Source: Prevotella sp. KH2C16 (GTDB taxonomy: Bacteria > Bacteroidota > Bacteroidia > Bacteroidales > Bacteroidaceae). Taken from it: a DNA stretch of 64,000 nt. This document shows, piece by piece, positions 7,772 to 15,569 of this stretch (position 1 is the first letter of the stretch; each line of letters opens with the position of its first letter). Made by a program: the position numbers and the translations under genes. Below the pieces are notes generated by a model. The model saw only the letters and a list, made by a program, of their open reading frames with translations, made no database searches and was not told the origin of the DNA. The DNA lies in NCBI RefSeq assembly GCF_900113305.1, contig NZ_FOOW01000005.1:62001-126000 (forward strand). The letters run 5' to 3'.

Positions 7772-9976
7772 TCTGTCAACGATTTTGACCCCCTTGACAG
7801 TTCTGATTTTTTTGATAAGATTCTCAAGACGGGATGTGTCATCAATCATGACGACCAGATTTCCGCTGAAGAGCCCGTCGTGAGAGTCGATGTTTATCGA
7901 GCGCATTACGATTTTTTCTTCTTTTGAGATAATATTTGTAATGTTGCTCACAATTCCTATATCGTCATTGCCGACAATGCGGAGTGTGATTGTATATTGC
8001 GATGTTCCCTTGCCGGACCACTTGGCCTTTACGATACGATAGCCGAAACGCTTGCGTAGTTCCAGAGCGTTGGGGCAGTCCGCCCTATGGATCTTAATGC
8101 CCCCATTGACGGTAACAAACCCGAATACTGGATCTCCAAAGATGGGGTGGCAACATTTCGCAAGGGAATAATCAATTCCTTTCAGGTTGCGGTCAATGAC
8201 TAAGACATCGTCTTCTCCTTTACCGGTATCTCCCTCGTGTCCTTCAAGGCTAAAATTCTCTGCTGACAAAGAAGTTTTCGTAGAGCTGGAATTCTGATCA
8301 TGTTCTTTTGTCTCAATATATTTTTCGACAATCTGATTAGGGTCAAGTTTGCCTTCTGCAACTTGCTTGTAAAATTCAGACATCTCCTTGAACCCAATCT
8401 TTTTGATCATGTGATTCATCACGCTTTCCTCCATTTCAAGCTTCTTGTTCTTGAAACGGCGCTCCAACATCTCTTTGGCAAGTAGCCCTTCCTTCGCCTG
8501 GGTCTCCTTTAGCGACAATCGGATTTTCGACTTTGCCTTTGAGGTCTTCACAATGTTAAGCCAGTTGCTATTTGGCTTTTGATTGTTTTGCGTCAGTATC
8601 TCTACCGTATCACCCGAATGGAGAATATCCCGAATGGAGGCATTCTTGCCGTTTACCTTTCCTCCTACACATGTACTTCCAACCTTTGTATGAATGTGAT
8701 AAGCAAAATCCAGCACCGTTGCCCCTTTGGGAAACTTGAACAAATCGCCCTTTGGGGTAAACACATAGACTTCGTCTTCATATAAATCCATTTTAAATTG
8801 GTCCATCACCTGCAGGTTATCTCCAGCTTCGAGGGCAGATCGGATGCTTGCCAGCCAGTCATCCATGGAGCCTTCACTTTTGACTCCCTTGTATCTCCAA
8901 TGAGCTGCAAGGCCGTGTTCGGCAATCTCATCCATTCTTTCCGTACGAATTTGCACTTCCACCCATTTGCTCTCCGGTCCCAGCACCGTGATGTGCAGGC
9001 TTTCATAGCCGTTAGATTTTGGCACGCTGAGCCAGTCTCTAAGCCGCTTAGGGTTGGGCTGATACATATCGGTAATGATGGAGTAGGCTTGCCAACACTG
9101 CATCTTCTCTTTTTCCAACGGGCTGTCGATGATGATGCGAATGGCAAAAAGGTCGTAAATGCCTTCAAAACCGCAATGCTGCTTTTTCATTTTCTGCCAT
9201 ATGGAATGTATGCTCTTTGTCCGGCCTTTCATGTGGAACCTCAGGCCGGCAGCCGTGAGCTTCTCGCTAATAGGCTTGATGAACCTTTCTATATAGGCAT
9301 CGCGACTTCTCTTGGTAGCATTGAGCTTTTCCTTTATCATGTAGTAGGCATCATGCTCCAAGTATTTCAGAGAAAGGTCTTCAAGCTCTGACTTCAGTTG
9401 GTAGAGTCCGAGTTTGTGGGCAAGGGGGGCATAGAGATAGCTGGCCTCTTCGCTTACTTGTTTTTTAGCTTCGAGCTCGTCAGTATCGCGAATCTGGCGC
9501 ATCAAGTTGACCCGGTCGGCAATCATGATCAGGATTACACGCATATCTTCGGCGAAGGAGAGGAGGAGATTGCGGAAATTCTCGCTCTCTATGACGGGAT
9601 TTTTCTTGTATAATTCATGAAGGCGTATAAGACCATGGATGATATGTGCAACACTCTCGCCAAAGTCTTGTCTTGTTTTCTCAATGGTGGTGAAGCCATT
9701 GATGACCGTGCAATAGAGTAGGATAGAGACCACCCCATCCCTTTTCAGTCCTATGTCGTTAACGGCAAGCTCGGCAGTCTGTAATGCAGTAAGTATGGGA
9801 TTCAACCCAAAGACATCCCGTTGGATTTGATTCTGACGGATAGCAGCGGTGAGCAGTTTTTCAATTTTCTGCCCATCATCCATCTTCAGGGTGTCTCCGA
9901 TAGACAGTTTGAGCCGCTTGAGGATGGCTATGGTCTGTTGCCTTTCAGCAAGAGTGAATTCAAATTTCTCGCCCAT
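7766..9976 (-). CDS. relA: RelA/SpoT-family (p)ppGpp synthetase with degenerate HD domain
   Basis: This 736-residue protein has the RelA/SpoT layout: HD-like region (about 45-190), synthetase domain with GYESLHITVLG and HGLAAHWRYKG, TGS domain starting at DEVYVFTPKGDLFKFP, and a C-terminal ACT domain (GNDDIGIVSNITNIIS). It should make (p)ppGpp from ATP and GTP or GDP during starvation. The histidine and the HD pair that bind Mn2+ in hydrolases are replaced (NPILTAL and LLYCTV in place of HP and LLHDV), so hydrolysis is probably lost. The longer frame begins at 10003, but a -7 box at 9993-10000 lies inside that extension, so the start at 9976 (MGEKFEFTLAER) is preferred. Confidence 0.92.
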   Translation of the reverse strand: MGEKFEFTLAERQQTIAILKRLKLSIGDTLKMDDGQKIEKLLTAAIRQNQIQRDVFGLNPILTALQTAELAVNDIGLKRDGVVSILLYCTVINGFTTIEKTRQDFGESVAHIIHGLIRLHELYKKNPVIESENFRNLLLSFAEDMRVILIMIADRVNLMRQIRDTDELEAKKQVSEEASYLYAPLAHKLGLYQLKSELEDLSLKYLEHDAYYMIKEKLNATKRSRDAYIERFIKPISEKLTAAGLRFHMKGRTKSIHSIWQKMKKQHCGFEGIYDLFAIRIIIDSPLEKEKMQCWQAYSIITDMYQPNPKRLRDWLSVPKSNGYESLHITVLGPESKWVEVQIRTERMDEIAEHGLAAHWRYKGVKSEGSMDDWLASIRSALEAGDNLQVMDQFKMDLYEDEVYVFTPKGDLFKFPKGATVLDFAYHIHTKVGSTCVGGKVNGKNASIRDILHSGDTVEILTQNNQKPNSNWLNIVKTSKAKSKIRLSLKETQAKEGLLAKEMLERRFKNKKLEMEESVMNHMIKKIGFKEMSEFYKQVAEGKLDPNQIVEKYIETKEHDQNSSSTKTSLSAENFSLEGHEGDTGKGEDDVLVIDRNLKGIDYSLAKCCHPIFGDPVFGFVTVNGGIKIHRADCPNALELRKRFGYRIVKAKWSGKGTSQYTITLRIVGNDDIGIVSNITNIISKEEKIVMRSINIDSHDGLFSGNLVVMIDDTSRLENLIKKIRTVKGVKIVDRL

Positions 9977-9992
9977 ATGTATATTGATATTA

Positions 9993-10000
9993 CAAAGATA
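9993..10000 (-). promoter_or_regulatory. -7 box for relA
   Basis: The minus strand reads TATCTTTG here, about 16 bp before the ATG at 9976. It decides the start choice for relA. Confidence 0.55.
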
Positions 10001-10042
10001 CAAAAAATGATTGAAAGTTTTCCCTTTTTCAGAAAAAGTAAC

Positions 10043-10050
10043 TATATTTG
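10043..10050 (+). promoter_or_regulatory. -7 box for DUF4301 gene
   Basis: TATATTTG lies 39 bp before the ATG at 10090, divergent from the relA box. Confidence 0.5.
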
Positions 10051-10089
10051 TGGGTGATATTACGGGAAATAAATAAAATCTAAATAATT

Positions 10090-11607
10090 ATGTTTACAAA
10101 TAACGATATCAAGCAGATTGAGGCTCGCGGCAGTAGCGTCGGGCAGGTTGAGCATCAGTTACAACAGATCAGGGCAGGCTTTCCTTTCTTGGTCCTTGAA
10201 TCAGCGGCTTCCGAAGAGCATGGGATCTTGCAGCCAGACCCGGAAGAGCGTGAGCACTACATAGATAGTTGGAACGAATATAAGGCGCAAGGTCATAAGA
10301 TTGTCAAGTTTGTCCCTGCGTCTGGCGCGGCCAGTCGTATGTTCAAAGACTTGTTTGCCTTCCTGACAGCAGACTACGATGTCCCGACCACAGACTTCGA
10401 GAAACAATTCTTCGCGCATATAGAATGTTTCGCCTTTGCGGAAGATCTGAATGGCAAATGTAAGGAAAAAGAGGGTAGGGGGATTAAGGAACTTGTTGAG
10501 ACGGACAATTACAAGGCGGTCGTGGCCAACTTGCTTGAGCCTCAAGGGCTGAATTATGGCAATCTCCCCAAGGGGCTCTTGCTGTTCCATAATTATGAGG
10601 ATGGCCCCCGCACCCCAATGGAAGAACATCTGATAGAAGCTGCCCTGTATGCAAACAGTAATGGCGAGGCCGATGTTCATTTCACGGTAAGCCATGACCA
10701 CCTTGAGCTCTTTAAGCAAAAAGTGGCAGAAAAGAAGGCAAAATATGAAAGGCAGTTCGGCATAACCTATAATATCAGTTTCTCAGAGCAGAAGCCAAGC
10801 ACCGACACGATAGCTGCAAATCCTGACGGAAGTCCGTTCCGCAACGAGGATGGCACATTGCTTTTCCGTCCAGGAGGCCATGGGGCGCTGATAGAGAACC
10901 TCAATGACATTGACGGCGATGTGGTCTTTATCAAGAATATAGATAATGTGGTGCCTGACAGACTAAAGGGAGACACTACCTTATATAAGAATATCCTTGC
11001 AGGAATTCTTGTAACATTGCAGCAGAAGGCCTTTGGATATCTCGAATTATTAGACAGCGGTGGATACAGCCATGAACAGATAGAGGAGATTATTCGCTTT
11101 GTCCAGCGTGATTTGTATTGCCGCCGACCGGACATCAAGAACCTGGAGGATGCGGAACTTGTAAATTACCTGCATGACAAATTGAACCGGCCGATGCGTG
11201 TATGCGGCGTTGTAAAGAATCAGGGAGAGGCAGGCGGCGGCCCGTTCCTCGTTAGGAATGCTGACGGGTCGGTGTCATTGCAGATATTGGAGAGTTCCCA
11301 GATTGATAAGAATAATCCGGGCTATGTGAGAATGTTTACGGAAGGAACACACTTTAATCCCGTAGATCTCGTTTGCGCTACAAAGAATTACAAAGGCGGG
11401 AAGTTTGACCTGCTAAAGTATGTAGATTCCAAGACAGGCTTCGTCAGCAGCAAGAGTAAAAATGGCAAAGAACTCCTGGCCCTGGAATTGCCGGGATTAT
11501 GGAATGGGGCGATGAGCGATTGGAATACCATATTCGTAGAGGTTCCGTTGATTACATTCAATCCCGTGAAGACGGTTAATGATTTGTTGAGGGAAGAGCA
11601 TCAGTAG
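10090..11607 (+). CDS. DUF4301 family protein
   Basis: This 505-residue cytoplasmic protein matches DUF4301, found mainly in Bacteroidetes. The marker is FVPASGAASRMFKDLF near residue 75, which looks like a nucleotide-sugar or phosphate-binding loop. Other conserved stretches are NYGNLPKGLLLFHNY, LFRPGGHGALIENLND and CGVVKNQGEAGGGPFLV. Several of these (PGGHGALIENL, NQGEAGGGP) recall nucleotidyltransferase-like folds, but no enzyme activity is established. It has no signal peptide. The next gene, a Ttd14-like ATPase, begins two bases after its stop codon, so the two are almost certainly co-transcribed and may share a pathway. Confidence 0.85.
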   Translation: MFTNNDIKQIEARGSSVGQVEHQLQQIRAGFPFLVLESAASEEHGILQPDPEEREHYIDSWNEYKAQGHKIVKFVPASGAASRMFKDLFAFLTADYDVPTTDFEKQFFAHIECFAFAEDLNGKCKEKEGRGIKELVETDNYKAVVANLLEPQGLNYGNLPKGLLLFHNYEDGPRTPMEEHLIEAALYANSNGEADVHFTVSHDHLELFKQKVAEKKAKYERQFGITYNISFSEQKPSTDTIAANPDGSPFRNEDGTLLFRPGGHGALIENLNDIDGDVVFIKNIDNVVPDRLKGDTTLYKNILAGILVTLQQKAFGYLELLDSGGYSHEQIEEIIRFVQRDLYCRRPDIKNLEDAELVNYLHDKLNRPMRVCGVVKNQGEAGGGPFLVRNADGSVSLQILESSQIDKNNPGYVRMFTEGTHFNPVDLVCATKNYKGGKFDLLKYVDSKTGFVSSKSKNGKELLALELPGLWNGAMSDWNTIFVEVPLITFNPVKTVNDLLREEHQ

Positions 11608-11609
11608 AC

Positions 11610-12713
11610 ATGAACGCTATAAAGAAAATTGTACTTACCGGTGGACCATGTGCCGGTAAGACAACGGCCTTGGTGAAGGTAATAGAACATTTCTCCTCCC
11701 TGGGATTCAAGGTGTTCACCATTCCGGAGGTTCCAACCCTTTTTACGCAGGCTGGCATGGACTATCTGACGGATAATAAGGCTTTCTTCTATGAAGGAGA
11801 GAAGTCTACCTTGGAAATTCAACTGGCTCTTGAGGATAAGTTTACGCAAATGGCAGAGCAATGCAGCCAGCCCTCTATCATCATCTGTGATCGAGGGGCT
11901 CTGGACATCTCTGCATATATGGATCAGGCTACATGGAACAAAATAACTTCAGAGGTCGGAACTTCGACCATGGAATTGCGGGATCATCGATATGATGCCG
12001 TAATTCACATGGTGAGTGCTGCTGATGGGGCAGAGAAATTCTATACGACGGCGACCAATGCGCAGCGCCTGGAAAAGGCCGACAACGAGGGGCTTGCCGT
12101 GGCCAGGCATCTGGACAAGCGTGTCATGGAGGCCTGGGCCGGCCATTCTCATCTTCGCGTCATCAATAATCATGAGAATTTTGAAAACAAGATAAACCGT
12201 GTGCTCAAGGAAATTTCATCGGTTCTCGGCCTGCCGCAGCCCATTACCGAAGAACGAAAGTATAGGGTAGAGGTTACCGGAGAGATTCCAGACTCCGTCA
12301 AGAGTGAGATAATTCAGACTTACCTCACGGCAGAGCCTGGTGCGGAGGTGCGCCTTCGTAAACGCATCTGGGAAGGTAAGCGTGTCAATGTGCATACGAC
12401 TATTAAGCGGCTTCCTAATCATGAGCAGGTGGAAGTGGAGCGCCAAGTGAGCAATAACCTTTACGATTCATTGCTTCAGCAGGCCGACCCTTATCGCCGG
12501 ACAATAGAGAAGACCCGCCGAAGCTTTATTTGGAAGGGGCAATATTTTGAGCTCGATTCATATCATAGCTTTAATGATGGGATGCAAATACTTGAAACAA
12601 AGGGAGTTGCGTCTGATGAAAAGGTTAACTTTCCACCGTTCATAAGAGTTGTTGAAGATATAACAGGGCGTAACGAATACTACAATTATAATCTGGCATT
12701 ACGGAATCAATAG
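11610..12713 (+). CDS. Ttd14-like P-loop ATPase with CYTH-like C-terminal domain
   Basis: This 367-residue protein joins two domains. Residues about 1-200 are a P-loop NTPase of the AAA_28/NadR-like type, with Walker A at GGPCAGKTT and an aspartate motif in IIICDRGALD. Residues about 220-365 carry alternating charged beta strands (RKYRVEVTGE, AEVRLRKRIWEGKRV, QVEVERQVS, KTRRSFIWKGQYFELD), typical of a CYTH or triphosphate-tunnel fold. The same pair occurs in animal TRPL translocation defect protein 14, known to bind GTP and phosphatidylinositol phosphates. The bacterial role is not known. It is coupled to the upstream DUF4301 gene. Confidence 0.8.
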   Translation: MNAIKKIVLTGGPCAGKTTALVKVIEHFSSLGFKVFTIPEVPTLFTQAGMDYLTDNKAFFYEGEKSTLEIQLALEDKFTQMAEQCSQPSIIICDRGALDISAYMDQATWNKITSEVGTSTMELRDHRYDAVIHMVSAADGAEKFYTTATNAQRLEKADNEGLAVARHLDKRVMEAWAGHSHLRVINNHENFENKINRVLKEISSVLGLPQPITEERKYRVEVTGEIPDSVKSEIIQTYLTAEPGAEVRLRKRIWEGKRVNVHTTIKRLPNHEQVEVERQVSNNLYDSLLQQADPYRRTIEKTRRSFIWKGQYFELDSYHSFNDGMQILETKGVASDEKVNFPPFIRVVEDITGRNEYYNYNLALRNQ

Positions 12714-12778
12714 ACGAAGCCAAACGCATCTCTTTATTGTGGAAAGGGGAAGGAGGGAAATCTTTGATTGCCTAGTGC

Positions 12779-12844
12779 GCGACAAAATCGCCGATTTTGT
12801 GCGACGAATTCGCCGATTTTGTCATTCAATCTCGCCGATTTTGT
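12779..12844. repeat. Three-unit 22-bp array, CGCCGATTTTGT type (copy 1)
   Basis: Units start at 12779, 12801 and 12823, each 22 bp, and all end in TCGCCGATTTTGT. The first contains the perfect palindrome ACAAAATCGCCGATTTTGT. It is followed by CAGGCTGTTAGCCG, a flank shared with the copy at 45145. It lies between two convergent genes. Confidence 0.85.
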
Positions 12845-12894
12845 CAGGCTGTTAGCCGTTTATCTTAGAATAAGAGATGGCTGGTTTATAAAAT

Positions 12895-12930
12895 AACAGG
12901 AGGCATGCCTATTGACATACCTCCTGTTTA
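12895..12930. terminator. Terminator between convergent genes
   Basis: AACAGGAGG (12895-12903) pairs with CCTCCTGTT (12920-12928). It lies 24 bp beyond the stop of the minus-strand DUF4250 gene and also faces the plus-strand ATPase gene, so it may serve both. Confidence 0.65.
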
Positions 12931-12953
12931 TCATAATTTAAGATCATTTCTGT

Positions 12954-13136
12954 CTACCAGAAACGCTTATCCTGTGCATCGTAATGATATCCAGCCTTAG
13001 CCAGTCTTTGCTCTAATTCCATTCTGTCTTGGCTAAAGGCGAAGCAAATCTGATCCAGGTTATCAAACTCGTTGTCCCTCAGCAAGAAATTTATAGCTGA
13101 TACCAGCATCGGCAAATCATTTGGTAATCTATCCAT
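12954..13136 (-). CDS. DUF4250 small protein
   Basis: This 60-residue protein matches DUF4250. It begins LPNDLPMLVSAINFLLRD, continues with an aspartate-rich middle (DNLDQICFAFSQDR) and ends in GYHYDAQDKRFW, with the aromatic-tryptophan ending usual for the family. It is small, acidic and cytoplasmic, and its function is unknown. A terminator follows and a TAAATTTG box lies upstream, so it appears to be its own transcription unit. Confidence 0.8.
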   Translation of the reverse strand: MDRLPNDLPMLVSAINFLLRDNEFDNLDQICFAFSQDRMELEQRLAKAGYHYDAQDKRFW

Positions 13137-13164
13137 ATTATCCTTCTTTTTAGATTGACGGGTG

Positions 13165-13172
13165 CAAATTTA
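13165..13172 (-). promoter_or_regulatory. -7 box for DUF4250 gene
   Basis: The minus strand reads TAAATTTG, 28 bp before the start at 13136. Confidence 0.5.
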
Positions 13173-13388
13173 GCAAGCATTTTCTTATCATTCAAATTAG
13201 TAATACTAATTTCCCGAAAACAATCACATTTCTTGATGTTAGACAATTATATGCCATTTCTGATTGAGTTATCTAATAACCTCTGGGTAAAAAACGGTAT
13301 TATTTAAACATAATACATATTATGATAAATAAAAGAACATAAAGCCAATAAACCATCCCCATTCAATAGGAATTGGATTGGGGACAGA

Positions 13389-14588
13389 CTAAACATGGTA
13401 TCTATATTTCTTGGTAGCTCGTTGTGGAGTTACGGTTCCCGGCGAGATATGGAATCCGGTACCTCGGGACATGCCACGATACTCATTCCACCGACCTTGA
13501 ATCCGTTGCACATAATCATATGTCTCGGCTCCTCGCATGTAACCATACTTAACTACTGGGTCGTTATAGAATTTGGAATCACTTAGCCTTAATATAAATT
13601 CGCTGACATCAGGCCATCGATATTGGTCTTTTCCATGTTTCTTGGCTAATGCCATTGCATCACGAACATGACTATAACCGCCATTGTAACTTGCAAGTAC
13701 GAATGAAATTCGTTCCACCCTGCTTGGAACATCTTGAAATTTCGCATCGAGCTGACTAATATATCGTGCAGCAGCAGCTATGTTTGGTTCGGGTTCATAC
13801 AACTGGTCGTGAGGCAGTCCGAGTCGCTCTGCCGTAGAAGGCATAATCTGCATGAGTCCGCAGGCACCTGCCCATGAATGCGCTTTAGGGTCAAAAGTGC
13901 TTTCCTGATAGCATTGGGCGGCTAATAAGCGCCAGTCCCAGCGGGCAATCGGAGCATATTTTTGAAAGAGGTGGTCGTAATTTGAGATAACTCCTTTGCC
14001 CTTATCGAGCATTGGAGAATATACATGCCTTGTGATACTTGCAGTTGACAGCATCCAATTTTCCTGTTTCTTAACTTGAGCAACCATGCTTGGCTTAAAC
14101 CAGTTATTCAAGGTGTCTGCGAGCTCTTTATTCGTTCTTTCCACAGCCCAGGAAGTGCCTTTTTCCTTGTCTACTACGCCGGCATAAAGAAGTCTGCCTT
14201 TTTTATTCATTGGCAATGCGCAGGCTATAATATCTCCTTCACCCCGATTGAGTCTTTGTAGCAGTTCGGTTGTGTCTCTACAAACCTCAACCCGTAGCGC
14301 AACTCCTATCGTTTGTGTAAACTTCTCACACAGCAGGTATTGTGTTCCCATGCCATGTCCATGGTAATCATAATAATTTTCCGGTCCCGTAAGGGTCAGC
14401 ATAATAAGCTCCCCATTATTAATAATGTCGCTTAGGGCCATACCGGTAGAACTGGTATCTATACTTTCCTCTATTCTTTGCTCCATTGGAGTGCCCCATG
14501 GAGTCAACTGCTCTGACCGTTTTTCCTTGCATCCGATACAGCAACAGAAAATTGTAATGAGAGTGAATATAAATCCAATTCTGTACAT
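13389..14588 (-). CDS. MltF-like lytic transglycosylase lipoprotein
   Basis: This 399-residue protein starts with a lipoprotein signal peptide (lipobox CIGC, acylated Cys near residue 20). Residues about 60-175 resemble a solute-binding protein (SBP_bac_3) module. Residues about 220-340 form a transglycosylase SLT domain, with the catalytic glutamate in CYQESTFDPKA and the motifs GACGLMQIMPSTA and ASYNGGYSHVRDAMA. MltF-type enzymes cut peptidoglycan glycan strands and form 1,6-anhydromuropeptides, with the binding module as a regulator. The -7 box for this gene leaves almost no 5' leader. The gap after the stop (13137-13388) has only a weak GC-rich hairpin near 13357-13387. Confidence 0.9.
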   Translation of the reverse strand: MYRIGFIFTLITIFCCCIGCKEKRSEQLTPWGTPMEQRIEESIDTSSTGMALSDIINNGELIMLTLTGPENYYDYHGHGMGTQYLLCEKFTQTIGVALRVEVCRDTTELLQRLNRGEGDIIACALPMNKKGRLLYAGVVDKEKGTSWAVERTNKELADTLNNWFKPSMVAQVKKQENWMLSTASITRHVYSPMLDKGKGVISNYDHLFQKYAPIARWDWRLLAAQCYQESTFDPKAHSWAGACGLMQIMPSTAERLGLPHDQLYEPEPNIAAAARYISQLDAKFQDVPSRVERISFVLASYNGGYSHVRDAMALAKKHGKDQYRWPDVSEFILRLSDSKFYNDPVVKYGYMRGAETYDYVQRIQGRWNEYRGMSRGTGFHISPGTVTPQRATKKYRYHV

Positions 14589-14596
14589 AATTGGTA

Positions 14597-14604
14597 CAAA
14601 AGTA
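14597..14604 (-). promoter_or_regulatory. -7 box for the mltF-like gene
   Basis: The minus strand reads TACTTTTG and ends only eight bases before the ATG (14588), which would give a leaderless or near-leaderless mRNA. Confidence 0.5.
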
Positions 14605-14612
14605 CAACAATA

Positions 14613-14644
14613 TTTGCTAAATTGGGCGGAAAATAGTAAATTTG
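14613..14644 (+). promoter_or_regulatory. hisG operon promoter
   Basis: TTTG at 14613-14616, 20 bases, then TAAATTTG at 14637-14644: a full match to the Bacteroidetes housekeeping promoter. The implied start site near 14651 gives a leader of about 60 bases. No histidine-rich leader peptide was seen in it. Confidence 0.8.
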
Positions 14645-14710
14645 CCTGTGAAATTGAGATTAATTAAGTTATTAAGATAAGAAAGTTTTAGATAAAATAT
14701 ATAGAGAGAA

Positions 14711-15562
14711 ATGTTGAGAATTGCAGTACAGTCAAAGGGTCGTCTTTTTGATGATACGATGAATTTACTTTCGGAAGCGGATATCAGGATACCATCAAGC
14801 AAGCGCACATTACTTGTTGAAAGTAGTAATTTTCCCCTTGAGGTTCTTTTCCTTCGTGATGATGACATTCCTCAAAGCGTTGCAAATGGCGTTGCGGATA
14901 TTGGCATTGTCGGCGAGAATGAGTTTCGTGAGCGTCAGGAGGATGCAGAAGTCATAGAGAAGTTGGGGTTTTCCAAATGTCGGTTGAGCCTTGCTATTCC
15001 GAAGACAGAGAAGTATAACGGCATTGAATACTTCGAAGGCAAAAAGATCGCGACCTCCTACCCTACCATTTTGAGAAACTTCCTGGCGAACAAAGGGGTA
15101 AATGCAGATATACATGTAATAACAGGAAGCGTAGAGATAAGTCCTGGAATAGGATTGGCCGATGCGATTTTTGATATTGTTTCTTCGGGTTCTACCCTGA
15201 CGCATAACAACTTGAAAGAAGTCGAAATCGTCATGAAAAGTGAAGCTATTCTCATTGCCAATAAGCAAATGGAAGCTGCCAAAAAGACAATTCTCAAGGA
15301 AATGTTGTTCCGTTTTTCGGCTGTTCGCTCTGCGCAAGACAAGAAATATGTCATGATGAATGCCCCGAAGGATAAGGTAAAGGAAATTACCGAGGTGCTT
15401 CCTGGTATCAAAAGTCCCACGATTATTCCCTTGGCTGATGCGGATTGGTGTTCCATTCATACCGTATTGGACGAAAAGAGGTTCTGGGAAATCATCGGAA
15501 AGCTTAAGGAATTGGGGGCTCAGGGTATTCTTGTCTCCCCTATTGAAAAAATGATATTATAA
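14711..15562 (+). CDS. hisG: ATP phosphoribosyltransferase, long form
   Basis: This enzyme catalyses the first step of histidine synthesis, joining ATP and PRPP. The 283-residue length marks the long form with a C-terminal ACT-like regulatory domain (from about residue 205, KKYVMMNAPKDKVKEI), the site of histidine feedback in this type. The catalytic part shows LRIAVQSKGRL at the start, VADIGIVGENEF and the PRPP loop region DIVSSGSTLTHNNL. It is the first gene of hisG-hisD-hisC and has its own strong promoter. No HisZ partner is needed for the long form. Confidence 0.96.
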   Translation: MLRIAVQSKGRLFDDTMNLLSEADIRIPSSKRTLLVESSNFPLEVLFLRDDDIPQSVANGVADIGIVGENEFRERQEDAEVIEKLGFSKCRLSLAIPKTEKYNGIEYFEGKKIATSYPTILRNFLANKGVNADIHVITGSVEISPGIGLADAIFDIVSSGSTLTHNNLKEVEIVMKSEAILIANKQMEAAKKTILKEMLFRFSAVRSAQDKKYVMMNAPKDKVKEITEVLPGIKSPTIIPLADADWCSIHTVLDEKRFWEIIGKLKELGAQGILVSPIEKMIL

Positions 15563-15569
15563 TAATTAT

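Noticed and set aside
8798..9391. A 197-codon plus-strand frame opposite relA
   Set aside because: It is antisense to the conserved synthetase domain, with no domain or promoter of its own.
12779..12844. Possible CRISPR array at the 22-bp repeats
   Set aside because: The repeats are directly adjacent with no unique spacers, and no cas genes are in the window.
14645..14710. Possible his leader peptide attenuator
   Set aside because: No run of histidine codons and no terminator hairpin were found between the promoter and hisG.
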